From assembly GCF_016808335.1 (NCBI RefSeq), contig NC_053150.1:27052979-27116978 (forward strand): 64,000 nucleotides of DNA, given 5' to 3'. This stretch comes from Panicum virgatum (Eukaryota > Streptophyta > Magnoliopsida > Poales > Poaceae). Below the pieces are notes generated by a model. The model was not told where the DNA came from, searched no databases, and was given only the letters and a program-made list of their open reading frames with translations. The position numbers and the translations under genes are program-made. Positions within the stretch are counted from its first letter, which is position 1; the number at the start of each line of letters is the position of its first letter. Positions 10,597 to 20,833 of the stretch are shown piece after piece.

Positions 10597-12699
10597 TCAC
10601 TTTTGAGTTTTAGGAACCCAAACAAGCTTTGGGCCTTGCACATGTGTGACAAGAGCTTTTGGGACCCAAAGTTGCTTGGGGAGCTTCTTCTTTGACTCCT
10701 TAGTGAGTTTGCCAATGAATTTGGCCTTCACCTTGCCCTTCACTTTACTCAAGAGAAAATGGTTATTTTCAAACATTGATGAGTAATTCTTAGGTAAAGT
10801 GGGAAGAGGACGTGATGGTAAGGTGCACTCCCTAGTGTGGTGCCCGGTGACTTGGCAATGTTGGCAATATGATCCAACTTCCTTGATGAAGCTAATCTTG
10901 ATCTCCGGAGAAGGAGTAGTGCCTTGATTTGGCTCCGGAAATGAACCAAGACCTCTCTTGCCATAGTCACGTGCATTGTTGAAGAGAATTTCCTTGTGGA
11001 TGTATTCTCCTCTTGAGAGCTTCTCCACACTACTCTTGAGGCTTGCAACTTGATCCATCAATTCTTTTTCCCTAGAAGGTGCAAGCTCGGGCAAAGCATT
11101 AGTAGCATTTGCATTAATGAGTAGGTCATCACATGAAGTAGAAGCATTGACCTTCTCAATAGTTTCATGAGCAAAGTTCTCAAGACTTGGGTCAATTGCT
11201 TCATAGGCAAATTCAAGTTCTTGATACTTGTGAGCCAACTCCCTATGCTCTTGTTTAAGCTTTTTGTGGCTCTCTTCAACTTGCTTAGCAAGTACAAGTG
11301 ACTCATTGTGTTTTTTGAGCAAGTCATTGTACTTGCCAAGCAAATCGGAGTGGGCAAGCTCTAACTTTGCACGAGTGCTCTCAAGAATCTTGACTTTGCC
11401 CTTTTCCCTCTTGATGACGGATGTATACTCATTAATGAGGTTAGCAAACTCATTAGGGTCAAGCTCATCATCACTATCATCTTCACTCTCACATACCTTA
11501 GAGTTACCTTTGGCCATGAGGCACATTGGAGGTGGAGGTAGTGATGGTTCTTCATTTGTGAGGGCGATGGTGACTATGTCTTCTTCATCACTTGAATCTT
11601 CGCTTGATGAGACATCGGTCACCCACTCTTGTTTTTCCACCAAGAAACTTCTCTTGGTGTGCCCTTTCTTCTTTGGGAAGAGCTTGGTCTTCTTGTCATG
11701 GCTCTTTTTCTTCCCAAGTCTCTTGTTTTTGTTCTTCCTTTCTTCTTCTTCATCATCGCTTGAATCATGGCGATGCTTGCTCTTGTGATCCTTGTTTCTT
11801 TTGTCCGGCTTGGGGCAATTTGGACGGATGTGACCTTTTTCTCCACAATTGTAGCAAATTTTGTTCTTGACATCCATTGGCCGGAACATTCCCTTCTTAG
11901 AGTCAAAGTTGAACCCCTTCTTGTTGATCTTGTCATTCAAGCGGGTGAACTTTCTCATCATAAGAGCAAGCTCTCCATCATCTTCAACATCGGATGAGCT
12001 TTCATGATGATCATCTTCTTCATTGCTTGAGCTTGAATCTTGCTTGATCATCTTGAGCTTGCGGTGCTTGTTGGCCTTGGTTTTGAGAGCAATTGATTTG
12101 CTTGTTGTTGGCTCTTCGGTCATACCAAGGATACTCATTTCATGAGCGCGAATTTCGCCCACAAGCTCTCCCACTTCCATTGTATCAAGATTCTCCTTTT
12201 GAAGCATAGCATTGATAATGTTGTACTTGGGCTTCGGAAGAAGCATGAGAATCTTGCGGTTGATGGAGCCACTGTCAATTTTGGAAACTTCAAGAGCATT
12301 AATGTCCTTGACAATGACATTCAAGCGAGAGTACATATCATTGCAATTTTCATGAGCTAGCATTTTAAAGGAATCATACTTAGCTCTAAACAAGTGATAT
12401 TTTTGTTCACGGACTTTTGTGGAGCCTTCATGAATTTCAATTAGCTCTTTCCATATATCACTTGCTAAGTCCATGCCATTAACTCTAGCAAAGACTTCCT
12501 CACTAATGGCTTCGAAAATTGCATTTCTAGCCTTTGCATTCCATTTTAATTGCTCGGCGGTGGGAGTTCCGGTGAATCCGGTCTTAGTGGCCAACCACAC
12601 TTCGGGGGCAATCGCATCAAGGTATGCGGCCATGCGAACTTTCCAATAAGCAAAGTTCTTGCCCTCGAAGTGAGGCGGCGAACCACCCATCTTGGCCAT
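10597..12699 (-). CDS. Sirevirus Gag, 700 aa
   Basis: Starts MAKMGGSPPHFEG, a typical copia gag opening. Residues about 10-200 are the capsid-like UBN2/Retrotran_gag region (FAYWKVRMAAYL, ELIEIHEGS, NCNDMYSRL). A first CCHC knuckle CYNCGEKGHIRPNC lies near residue 285 and a second, CQHCQVTGHHTREC, near residue 590. Between them is a Lys/Ser/Asp-rich segment followed by a long Glu/Lys/Leu coiled coil (about 430-520). The product should form the virus-like particle and bind element RNA. Gag and pol are in the same frame but separated by TGA (10597-10599), five sense codons and TAG (10579-10581). Readthrough or another bypass would be needed for Gag-Pol. Confidence 0.92.
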   Translation of the reverse strand: MAKMGGSPPHFEGKNFAYWKVRMAAYLDAIAPEVWLATKTGFTGTPTAEQLKWNAKARNAIFEAISEEVFARVNGMDLASDIWKELIEIHEGSTKVREQKYHLFRAKYDSFKMLAHENCNDMYSRLNVIVKDINALEVSKIDSGSINRKILMLLPKPKYNIINAMLQKENLDTMEVGELVGEIRAHEMSILGMTEEPTTSKSIALKTKANKHRKLKMIKQDSSSSNEEDDHHESSSDVEDDGELALMMRKFTRLNDKINKKGFNFDSKKGMFRPMDVKNKICYNCGEKGHIRPNCPKPDKRNKDHKSKHRHDSSDDEEEERKNKNKRLGKKKSHDKKTKLFPKKKGHTKRSFLVEKQEWVTDVSSSEDSSDEEDIVTIALTNEEPSLPPPPMCLMAKGNSKVCESEDDSDDELDPNEFANLINEYTSVIKREKGKVKILESTRAKLELAHSDLLGKYNDLLKKHNESLVLAKQVEESHKKLKQEHRELAHKYQELEFAYEAIDPSLENFAHETIEKVNASTSCDDLLINANATNALPELAPSREKELMDQVASLKSSVEKLSRGEYIHKEILFNNARDYGKRGLGSFPEPNQGTTPSPEIKISFIKEVGSYCQHCQVTGHHTRECTLPSRPLPTLPKNYSSMFENNHFLLSKVKGKVKAKFIGKLTKESKKKLPKQLWVPKALVTHVQGPKLVWVPKTQK

Positions 12700-12740
12700 A
12701 GCTCTAGGCGGTGAAGCCTAATGATCCAAATGAGCAACGA

Positions 12741-12753
12741 GGCTCTGATACCA
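12741..12753 (-). promoter_or_regulatory. Sirevirus primer-binding site
   Basis: TGGTATCAGAGCC on the minus strand, two bases inside the 5' LTR. It is complementary to the 3' end of initiator Met-tRNA, the canonical copia primer. Confidence 0.9.
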
Positions 12754-12755
12754 AT

Positions 12756-14443
12756 TGTAAGGATCGATGGACCAAGAGGGGGGGTGAATTGGGCCTTTTT
12801 CAAATTCTAAAACAAAGTAAGGCAACCTTAACCTATGCAAAGCTAGTAGGGCACCAATTCACCAACCGGATAACTAAGCTACCTACACAAGCTAAGAGAG
12901 ATAAAAACAAAGTAAAGCGTAGCAAGGTAGAGCTAAGTTATGATCTCTAAGTCAAGCACATGAGTAAATTGCATGAAGGAAAATGCTTGAATAAAAAGGA
13001 ATGGATAAGAGACAACCGGATTTTTTCCCGTGGTATCGATGTGTTGGCACACACCCCTAATCCACGTTGTGACACTCTCAAAGAGTCTTGTCACCTCCCA
13101 AGTCACCGAGACGAGGGCGCTCACTAAGAGTCTCCGTTCACCATCCCGGCGTGGTGGAGATCAAGCCACGTACAATCTTCTTCTCCGGGCTCCCACAATC
13201 CTTGGCAAGCTCCGCGAGAAACACCCCGATCACCAAGATCGCCTAGGTGATGCCAATCACCAAGAGTAACAAGCTAAGGCCTTCACTTGAGCAAGAACCG
13301 ATCACCAAGAACGGATGCACACTAGCTTCTCTCTACTCAAGTCCTTAATCTTGCTTCTTGATTGATTGAATGCACAAGTATGTGAATGATGAAGCTCAAG
13401 GTGGCTCTTGACTATGGTATGAGTGTTTGGATGTTGCCTGGTGTCAAGAGTGGGCGAAATGACCCATTGGAGGGGTATATATAGGCAGCTCACACAAATA
13501 GAGCCGTTGGAGAAAAGCTGCCAGAAAACTGCGTAGCGCCGGTTAATCCGACGTACCCCCCATTGTCATCGTCGGTTTAACCGGTGAATGTAAACTGGCT
13601 CTTCTGAAAACTAGCCGTTACAACTGGGGCAGATTAACCGACGTAGCATCGGTTTAACCGGTGAGTGTAGTTGTCCACTGAACCACTGAAAAACCAAGTC
13701 TCTGGACAACTGCACCGACGTTAACTCAAACCTATCGTCGGTTTAACCGGTGAGTACAACTTTTGAATTCCTCTGAAAAAAACCATCTCACTGGTCAATT
13801 GCACCGACGTCTTGATTCAAACGGCGTCGGTTAATCCGGTGAATAGAACTTGAATTGCCCTGGAAAAACCAACTCTGGACTAATGCACCGACGTTAAATT
13901 CAAACACGTCGGTTTAACCGGTGTATTGAATTTGTCCAGACTCTGCTGACTTCGTTTAACCGACGTATAGAAAATTGAGAGCGTCGGTTAAACCGGTGTA
14001 TAGACTTTTTCTGATTTTGTCTTTTCTGATTTGAGTCTTGAATGAAATCCAAATATTCTTGAGATATAGTTTGAGAACCACTTATTTGAACTTCTAGAAA
14101 CCTGAGTGACCATAGTGTGCATCCATTTTCAAATGACCATGTCCATGCTCAAGTTACTAAGCCTTAACTCCTCTTAATAGTGCGATCACTACAAAAATAT
14201 AAAACCTATACTAACCTAAGTATCCTTCTCAACCTTGTGACACTCAGGACTAGAAAGATCCTTAGCCTTGACATATATAAGTTGAAAACCGAGATCGCCT
14301 TTTAGAATAACCGAAATTGAGGGGCCTCTTTTGACATATGACCAAATGAGCGATAAAGATCTTTTAAGCTGCACAAACTCATTAGTCACAATAATGGTTG
14401 TCATTAATCACCGAAACATACCTTGAGGGCCTAGATGCTTACA
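12756..14443 (-). repeat. 5' LTR of Sirevirus
   Basis: 1688 bp, almost identical to 1340-3027. As the upstream LTR on the minus strand it should drive element transcription. A TATA-like CTATATATACC lies at about 13475-13484 on the minus strand, and the hairpin-motif array lies upstream of it (about 13534-14006), where promoter elements would be expected. Confidence 0.93.
13475..13484 (-). promoter_or_regulatory. Putative TATA box in Sirevirus 5' LTR
   Basis: Minus-strand TATATATACC, about 720 bp before the LTR end, immediately downstream of the motif array. The same sequence exists in the 3' LTR near 2059-2068. Assigned on sequence and position only. Confidence 0.55.
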
Positions 14444-14448
14444 TCCGC

Positions 14449-15108
14449 GCCGCCTTGGATCGCGCTGCCCTTGAGCGCAAAGCCGCCGCCGATCCTGAGG
14501 ACGAAGACGACGGCTCTGCATCTGAGGTCTCCGCCCACGACGACGGCGGCGGTGACCTGCACGGCGCCCTCCTTCTCCACGAGGCCGCCGCCCTGCTGAA
14601 TCTGCACGCCCAGGCGGTGGCAGTGCAGAATATCAGGAGCCTGGTACCCGTCGTCCTCGACATCAACTCCTCCAGCTACTCCAGATGGCGTGAGCAATTC
14701 CTCACCCTAGGGAGGTACCAGCTGCAGGATCATGTCCTGCAGGACCAGCCTGCCCGTGTCTCCCCCGACTGGACTAGGATGGACTACGTCGTTCGATCGT
14801 GGCTCTACAACACCCTCTCCAACGACCTCGTCGACATCGTCCTCACTAGGAGCGCGAACGGCACCACCGCCCGCTCCACCTGGCTCGCCATCGAGGCCCA
14901 GTTCCTTGGCAACAAGGAAGCTCGCGCTCTTCATCTTGATTCTCGCTTTCGGACGTTTGTGCAGGGTGATCTCTCCATCACCGACTACTGCAAACGGTTC
15001 AAGCGCATGGCCGACGACCTCGCTGATCTGGGCGAGCCCGTTACTGACCGTACGCTCGTCCTCAACGTCCTTCGCCGACTACGTCGTCTACAAGATCGCT
15101 TTCACAGG
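14449..15108 (+). pseudogene. gag 3' fragment of outer copia element
   Basis: Continues in frame from 1339 across the Sirevirus insertion. It encodes a copia gag core of the UBN2 type: [69 protein letters not shown] and LVLNVLRRL. This is the capsid-like domain. It breaks after about 15108, where gypsy-type primer-site and LTR sequence begins, so no zinc knuckle or pol follows. It is clearly related to the gag at 32673-33420. Confidence 0.85.
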
Positions 15109-15119
15109 GCGTGCCAAAA

Positions 15120-16658
15120 TGTGTTGTCGGTCAAAACCCACCGGCGAGTAGCGACAGGCAACACGAAGAGCCGGGAGGCTGCCGGGGCGCTGGCTGCCAC
15201 CGGTCCCTCGGTCAACGGCCCAGATACTGGCACACGCAGACGCTTCCAGAGATGCAGGGCGTGCCACCTGACCTATACCCGATCAGGAAGGTGCGAACGT
15301 GCTTTCGACGATTTGCCTGCATGCACAAACACGTGTAAACATTAGTCCGAGCCGTGGTCGACTCCTCGGGACGACTCTTGCATCGGCTTTAAAGAGCCGA
15401 TCGAGTCTTGGTGTCAGATTAGATCTGCATATCCGGATATTAATAGATAAAGCAAATAACTGCAAAAACTGCTTCAATTAGATCTAGCTAATCCAATCCA
15501 CGACGGTAAAAGCTTCACTGCTAGATCGGAACATCCTACACGTAGTTAGTCCTAACGAGCGTAGTAGATAACCAAACCTTAACCAGAATAGAGGCCTAAG
15601 AATAAGCGAAAGCCGATTTCCGGATCAATCCCTATTAAGATCAAGGCAAAACATCTAATACGTCGCCGGATCGTCCAACCCATTTGCAAGGCCTAACCTA
15701 GCAGATATTAAGCCGATTCTTAAGTATAAGAATAAACCATAACATATTAGATCTACTAGATAGAAAAGAAGTAGGGTGTTATCTCTACGCGACTAACTCT
15801 ATGCAACGAGAATTAGGGTAAGATTAATACATGATCACGCAGAGATAACATGATATTCGTAGATGATAAACAACAAGAGCATGATAATTCTACTAAAGGT
15901 CATGCTACGAACATCAGGATAACTAGTACTACTCGCCATAAAAAACGCTTCAGTATGAGTAATACCAAGGTAAAAGTAAGAACAATGCTGCCCTGATCGC
16001 AAGAAGTGATCAGGGTAGCATGACGCTTACTTGGATGAAACCCTAGAATTAGGGGTGGCGGTGCGCCGAGAATTGTTGTTGCGAGACGTGGTGACGTTCT
16101 TCTTTTTCATTAAATAAATATGTACATATTTATAGTTTAGATGACTTGACCCGTAAGGCAAACTCTAACTAACAAAAGGAAACAAAATATAATATCTAAA
16201 TAACTAACTAAATCTGGACTCCTGCCTTCCGTCAATCTAGATCTTCATGAAGCTTCCAGATATCAGCCGAAACAATCGTGGCAGATTTTATTGTTTCGGC
16301 AATCCCCGTCGACTCCGAACGTATCTTGACGTGATTCCAGCAACATCGGGAACCCCTGTTGTGGGGTCGGGCGAGGCAGACCTCCCACGCAGACGTCGGC
16401 TGGGATCGGCCGATGGCCGCATGTAGCACGTCGGAGGTGTCAACGAGTGCAGCCTCTTCTTGCAATCCAGCTTCGTGAATAGACTGGGCTTCAACATGGA
16501 TTAGGCCTGTGACCCCATCTCAGCTTGACCCTTGAGTGCCCAATTATTATTGTATTTGGCCAAACTTATGATATAAGCCTGGCTAAGTAGACTCCTTTAC
16601 CGTGGGCTTCTTCTGACATTTGGCCTACCAATCCTGGTCAAATTCTGGCGATAACACA
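15120..16658 (-). repeat. LTR of Tat-like gypsy element
   Basis: About 1.54 kb with TGTGTT...AACACA ends when read on the minus strand. The minus-strand polypurine tract CTTGGGGGGCA abuts one side and a primer-site-like GGCGTGCCAAAA abuts the other. A minus-strand TATA-like ACTATAAATA lies near 16125-16136. An inverted repeat (CCCTGATC ... GATCAGGG) lies at about 15991-16015. A truncated relative occurs at 55732-56640. Confidence 0.8.
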
Positions 16659-19218
16659 TGCCCCCCAAGTTTGGCCAAATATGACAGAATCTTCTAAGCG
16701 CCAGCCGTAAACCAAATAAGAACATCATCTTCTCAAATTGTCTTCTCATGCCACTGATGGTCTTGCCCCCCGAGCCGATAGATCGGCTATTAGCCAACTA
16801 ACTTTGTGACCGATTGCTTGAACCGGCCTCACGCCTTCCTCGACCAATCTCAATGTTGTTGCAGACCGGTCCTAGTTTTCATATTCCATGGATGACACTG
16901 ACTTATGTGATCATCCTCGTGCTTCATCAGCTCAGCATCAATACACATGGCCTCTCCTGCAAAACAATCACTTGCCGAACCGACGCTATAAAGATCATTG
17001 TGAATCGGCTAAAAGCTGATGAATCATATTCGGTTAGCCAAACAGTCCACATAAACCAAACTATCATTATTGATAAAAAATTCTTCCCCCCACAAAAATA
17101 TGCTATGTCATGCAAAGAGTGAGTGTGAGCTTACAGGTATGTCTCAAAGCATTTACAAGTGCTAGCATATATATACAGTGAGGGTATAGCATAAAGACAC
17201 CGCATAGAAAAGCTCAAAAGAATATATCTATATTATAACATGAGCAAGTAATTTTTTGGATTTTCAAAATAAAAAGCATCACCATTTAGCCCAACCAACT
17301 AGTACATTAAAGCATGACAAGCAAAAACCAGCAAGTACTTACACCAGTGAGCTCTTTCCGATACAAGGATGTTTTAATAAGCTTGATTACTCATGCCCTC
17401 AAGTCTTGCAGGTTAAAACATATTGCATTTGAAACTCAAATAAGCCTTTTGTTCTGTGCCAGGGGTTATTTGCTTATCAGGCCACTTCTTACCAAACAAT
17501 GCTAAGCATAGGTCCGTTGAACCATCAGAAGCTTAAAGCAAGGTTTTGATCATTCACAGCCTAGTCCAAGTTCATGCTAAAGTACAATAGCAAGCAGTCT
17601 CGAACTAGATCAGTGAGACAAAACAAACCCACCTGGATCTTTTCATTATAGCACAGCATGGACATCATTCAGATTTTAATGTAATTTAGCGCAAGATTAT
17701 CATATAAGCATTGAGACTCGAGCTGCATAAATGATTCCAAGAAAATGATATAACTACGAGGCATGTACAAGATAGTAAAAGCAAAGTCAGCATACACATA
17801 CTAGTAGCCAAGTAAAGCGGTGATCATATTTCAGATTTTCAAAAGAATAAAAGCCATGCTCGGTATTAGATATTCAACATATTCAAATGAGCCTAACCAC
17901 ACATGGTCACCAGCATCCACACCTCAAAATATATACACGAAACACAACTAGAAGCTACTAAGCATACAAGGAAGCTAGTGCAAGTGATAAACGCATATAC
18001 TGTATGATGATGCAATGGTGGGTTTGAATATTACCAATCAAATTGGCTGTTGACGAGCCGATGGTTAAAATCCCGCCTGGTCCGTACTTGCCATAATGCA
18101 TTCTCATCACAACTATCGGCTGTTAGAAAGCCGAACATCTAAAGTCCAATCAGCACATCGCAATCATAGAGAGCTCTTCAAATGCTTTGTCGACGTGGAT
18201 GAAATAACCGATGTTGATCGCATCGAAGGAGCACAGAAGCTGAATCAGCCGGCTGATGTGACGAACGCCCTGACCCTCTATCCGCGGGGGTCGGGCAAGA
18301 CGGACCCCGTCCGCAGGGGTCGGGCGAGGCGGACCCGTCCGTAGGCGACGAATGCCCTGACCGTAAGAGCTGAATTCGCCGATGTTGATTTGCTGGATCG
18401 GCTGATGTAACAGACACTCCCACGCCCACGTGGGAGTAGAGTAGCCGATGGTGATGAACGCCCTGACCCCGTAGGAGCCGAATTCGCCGATGTCGATGGT
18501 GTCGCAGGAACGGGAATAGCCGATGACGATGACGATGCAAAAGTACTGTTGGCCGGATCGATCAGCTAATGTATCAGACACTCCCACGCCCACATGGGAG
18601 CAGAAGTAGCCGATGTCGATGGCCGGAACTGCAGAGTCGGGCGAGGGAGCAGAAGTAGCCGATGGCGAAGAAGCTGTAGGAGCACCGGCGGTAGTTCTTC
18701 AACCGGACAAAATTTTTTGTATGGGTCTCTATATTTCATCACCAAATCTCCGCTTATGCCCCCCGAGCCGGATCCTTCATGTATTGGAGGAGATCGGCTC
18801 TCCAATCGGCCGTGCCAAACTGCAATATTTCATCCTTGTCCAACTCAGCGCTGCAAATCACGTGAGACATAACATAATAAAAAGGGGCCGGTGGCCTGCA
18901 TCGGCCGATATTACTTCACTATGAACCGGAGAATTCAGACGTTTTGCCGCCGATTGCTGGAATCTGCTGTGTTTGGGGTTGATCTGCCCATCGGCCCGGA
19001 CTCGGATGTTAGCCATGCAGCTAATTTGTTCTGCTACTATTTCTTTTGACTTTCTTTTTCTAAAGGCGATGCTGGTGCACCGGCTTTTCTGGGCCCCGAT
19101 GGCATCGCATTGGCTGGGGCCGATCGCTTAGATCGGCCACTACAGGGCATGATCCCGTAGAATTCATGAAGCCTACGGGACATCATGTCGTGCCGCATCT
19201 TTAGCTCCTGCAGCTGGA
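16659..19218 (-). other. 3' noncoding region of Tat-like element
   Basis: It begins with the polypurine tract at 16659-16669 and contains no credible ORF. 16670-18050 is AT-rich. 18060-18680 is a loosely repetitive GC-richer block in which phrases such as GCCGATGTTGAT, GAACGCCCTGACC and CACTCCCACGCCCAC recur, the last at about 18416 and 18580. Tandem repeats in this position are known in the Tat/Retand lineage. Confidence 0.65.
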
Positions 19219-20096
19219 TCAATCTACGGATTGCGCTTCCAGACCAAACTGCGCCTTGACCGTAGGCTTGGTATTTCTGAGATCTCGTTGAACCTTTCCA
19301 GCAGCCGAAGGTAGTCCTCTTCGGCTTGTTTGAGACTGCGCAGGCGTTGGACCCTGCGCTTCTGCGGCCATCGACAGTCCTCCTGGGCACCACCTTGGCA
19401 GGTGGCATTCGTCACGGCGCTGGCTGTCATCGGCATGTTGATCATGCGCCTGTTGCCGATGACGCTTTGGTGGTGGCACCCGCTTCGGTGGTGGCGACGG
19501 CGGCCGCTGATCCTGGCGAAGCAGAGGGCGTCGATGTGGCGAGGAAGGAGCACGTTGACATTGTGGCGAAGGTGTTTGCTGGCGAGGTGGTGAACAGGTG
19601 CGGTGCAGGCGCTCGAACACCGATGGCTTGTCATGCCGCCCTCTGGGAGCAGAGGCAATCGTCGGGGGTCGGGAGCCTGTCCATACCTTGGTTCCAGCAG
19701 AAATGGAAGAACGGGCACTCCCATTGCACCCTGATTCTTCCGTCATCATGAAGGGTGCGCCCCTCATCGTGGTGTCGCTCGCGGCGGGGGCGTTCTTCTG
19801 AAGGCACGGACAGATCCATTCCGCGAAGAGCCGATTCAGGATCGCCGACAAGTTTGATCACCCAGTGCGGGTCCATGCGTAGTTATTGAGGACTCGCTCT
19901 TCCAGGTCTGCCATGACCTGGTCATACCTCTACCTGTGCTCGCCTGTGAGGTCCTCCAGCGTTGGCGAACCCGATCTTCTCTTAGGGACGAAGGCTTCCT
20001 TGTCTTCCTTGTCGGCCTTGGAACCAGGCAGCTTCGGAGGCATGGTGTCGATCGTTAGTGCCGCCGTCGAGGTCTGGCTATCAGATCGGCGTGCCA
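19219..20096 (-). pseudogene. Second, decayed copy of Tat gag C-terminal module
   Basis: Minus-strand frames encode CPFFHFCWNQGMDRLPTPDD and LPRWCPGGLS followed by RVQRLRSLKQAEEDYLRLL. They correspond one-for-one to CPFFRYCWNSGMSRLPTIDD, RPRWCPDGLS and RVQRLRNLEEAEARYLDVL at 20778-21446, so this is a diverged duplicate. It opens at a primer-site-like TTCTGGCACGCC (20085-20096) followed by a new ATG (MPPKLPGSK). That suggests the start of another element was fused here. Several frameshifts are present. Confidence 0.7.
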
Positions 20097-20104
20097 GAAT
20101 GTGT

Positions 20105-20833
20105 TTATTCTGTGAGGCTAGTGGATAAGAACAGCCTCAACCCGTTTTTTGTCGCTTCGATCCGATCACAGTCTTCCAGCGCAATCCCTGAGATCGGCTT
20201 TTGTCCTTCTGCGTCCCAGGCGTTCATGTCTGCGAGCCAAACCTCGCTAGTGTTATCTGCACGGACCACCTCCACTTCGTCGCTATCCCATTGAACCAAA
20301 CACTGGTGCATTGTGGAATGAACACAACAATTGGCGTGAATCCAATCCCTCCCAAGCAGCATTGTGTACGTACTCTTACTGTTGACGATGAAGAACGAGG
20401 TTGGGACGGTCTTGCGGCCAACTGTCTACTCCACATTGAGGACGCCCTTTGCCTCTGACGGCTGCCCGTTGAAATCATTGAGCATTACGTTGGTCTTGAT
20501 AAGGTCAGCAACAGAACGACCCAATCGGCGCAGCACTGAATACGACATCAAATTGACTGCGGCGCCGGTGTCGACCAACATCCTGTTCACAGGCATGCCG
20601 TCGATGAGACCCTTGAGATATAACCCCTTCAGATGCTTGTAGCTTTTCTCCTTGGGCTTCTCAAAGATGATCGGCTGTGGGCCAAGATCCAGCTGCGCGA
20701 CGGCCAGCTCCTTCGGACAAGGCGCTCGAAATTCCGACGGGAGCACAAATACCATATTCACATCAGCCGATGGTTTCTCATCGGCTTTTAAATGCTTGGG
20801 ACGCCACTCCCTCCTTGGAGGGTGCCTTGCCAC
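20105..20833 (-). pseudogene. Tat-like aspartic protease region
   Basis: The catalytic motif MLVDTGAAVNLMSY and the following RRLGRS are readable at 20833-20426. The C-terminal half, LLGRDWIHANCCVHSTMHQC, is in another frame at 20362-20105, so at least one frameshift separates them. This is the retropepsin that would process Gag in gypsy elements. No RT follows. Instead, gag-like material begins at 20096. Confidence 0.8.

Larger units (their letters stand above)
1340..14443 (-). mobile_element. Full-length Sirevirus (Ty1-copia, Maximus/SIRE lineage)
   Basis: A 13.1 kb element on the minus strand with two 1688-bp LTRs (TG...CA), TSD TCCGC, a Met-tRNA primer site, and gag, pol and a third ORF in that order. 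The Sirevirus assignment rests on the long gag with two CCHC knuckles, the additional ORF between pol and the 3' LTR, several AGGGGGAG-type polypurine tracts and repeated palindrome-like motifs in the LTR. All are established hallmarks of maize Sireviruses. Only two LTR differences were noticed (near 2198 versus 13614, and near 2755 versus 14168), so the insertion is recent. All three ORFs are long and uninterrupted apart from the gag/pol stops. Confidence 0.93.

Noticed and set aside
14398..14448. Using the ATG at 14398 as the start of the gag reading frame to 15345
   Set aside because: Those codons lie in the Sirevirus LTR; the true gag reading enters at 14449 from the fragment before 1339, and the end past 15108 is gypsy sequence.
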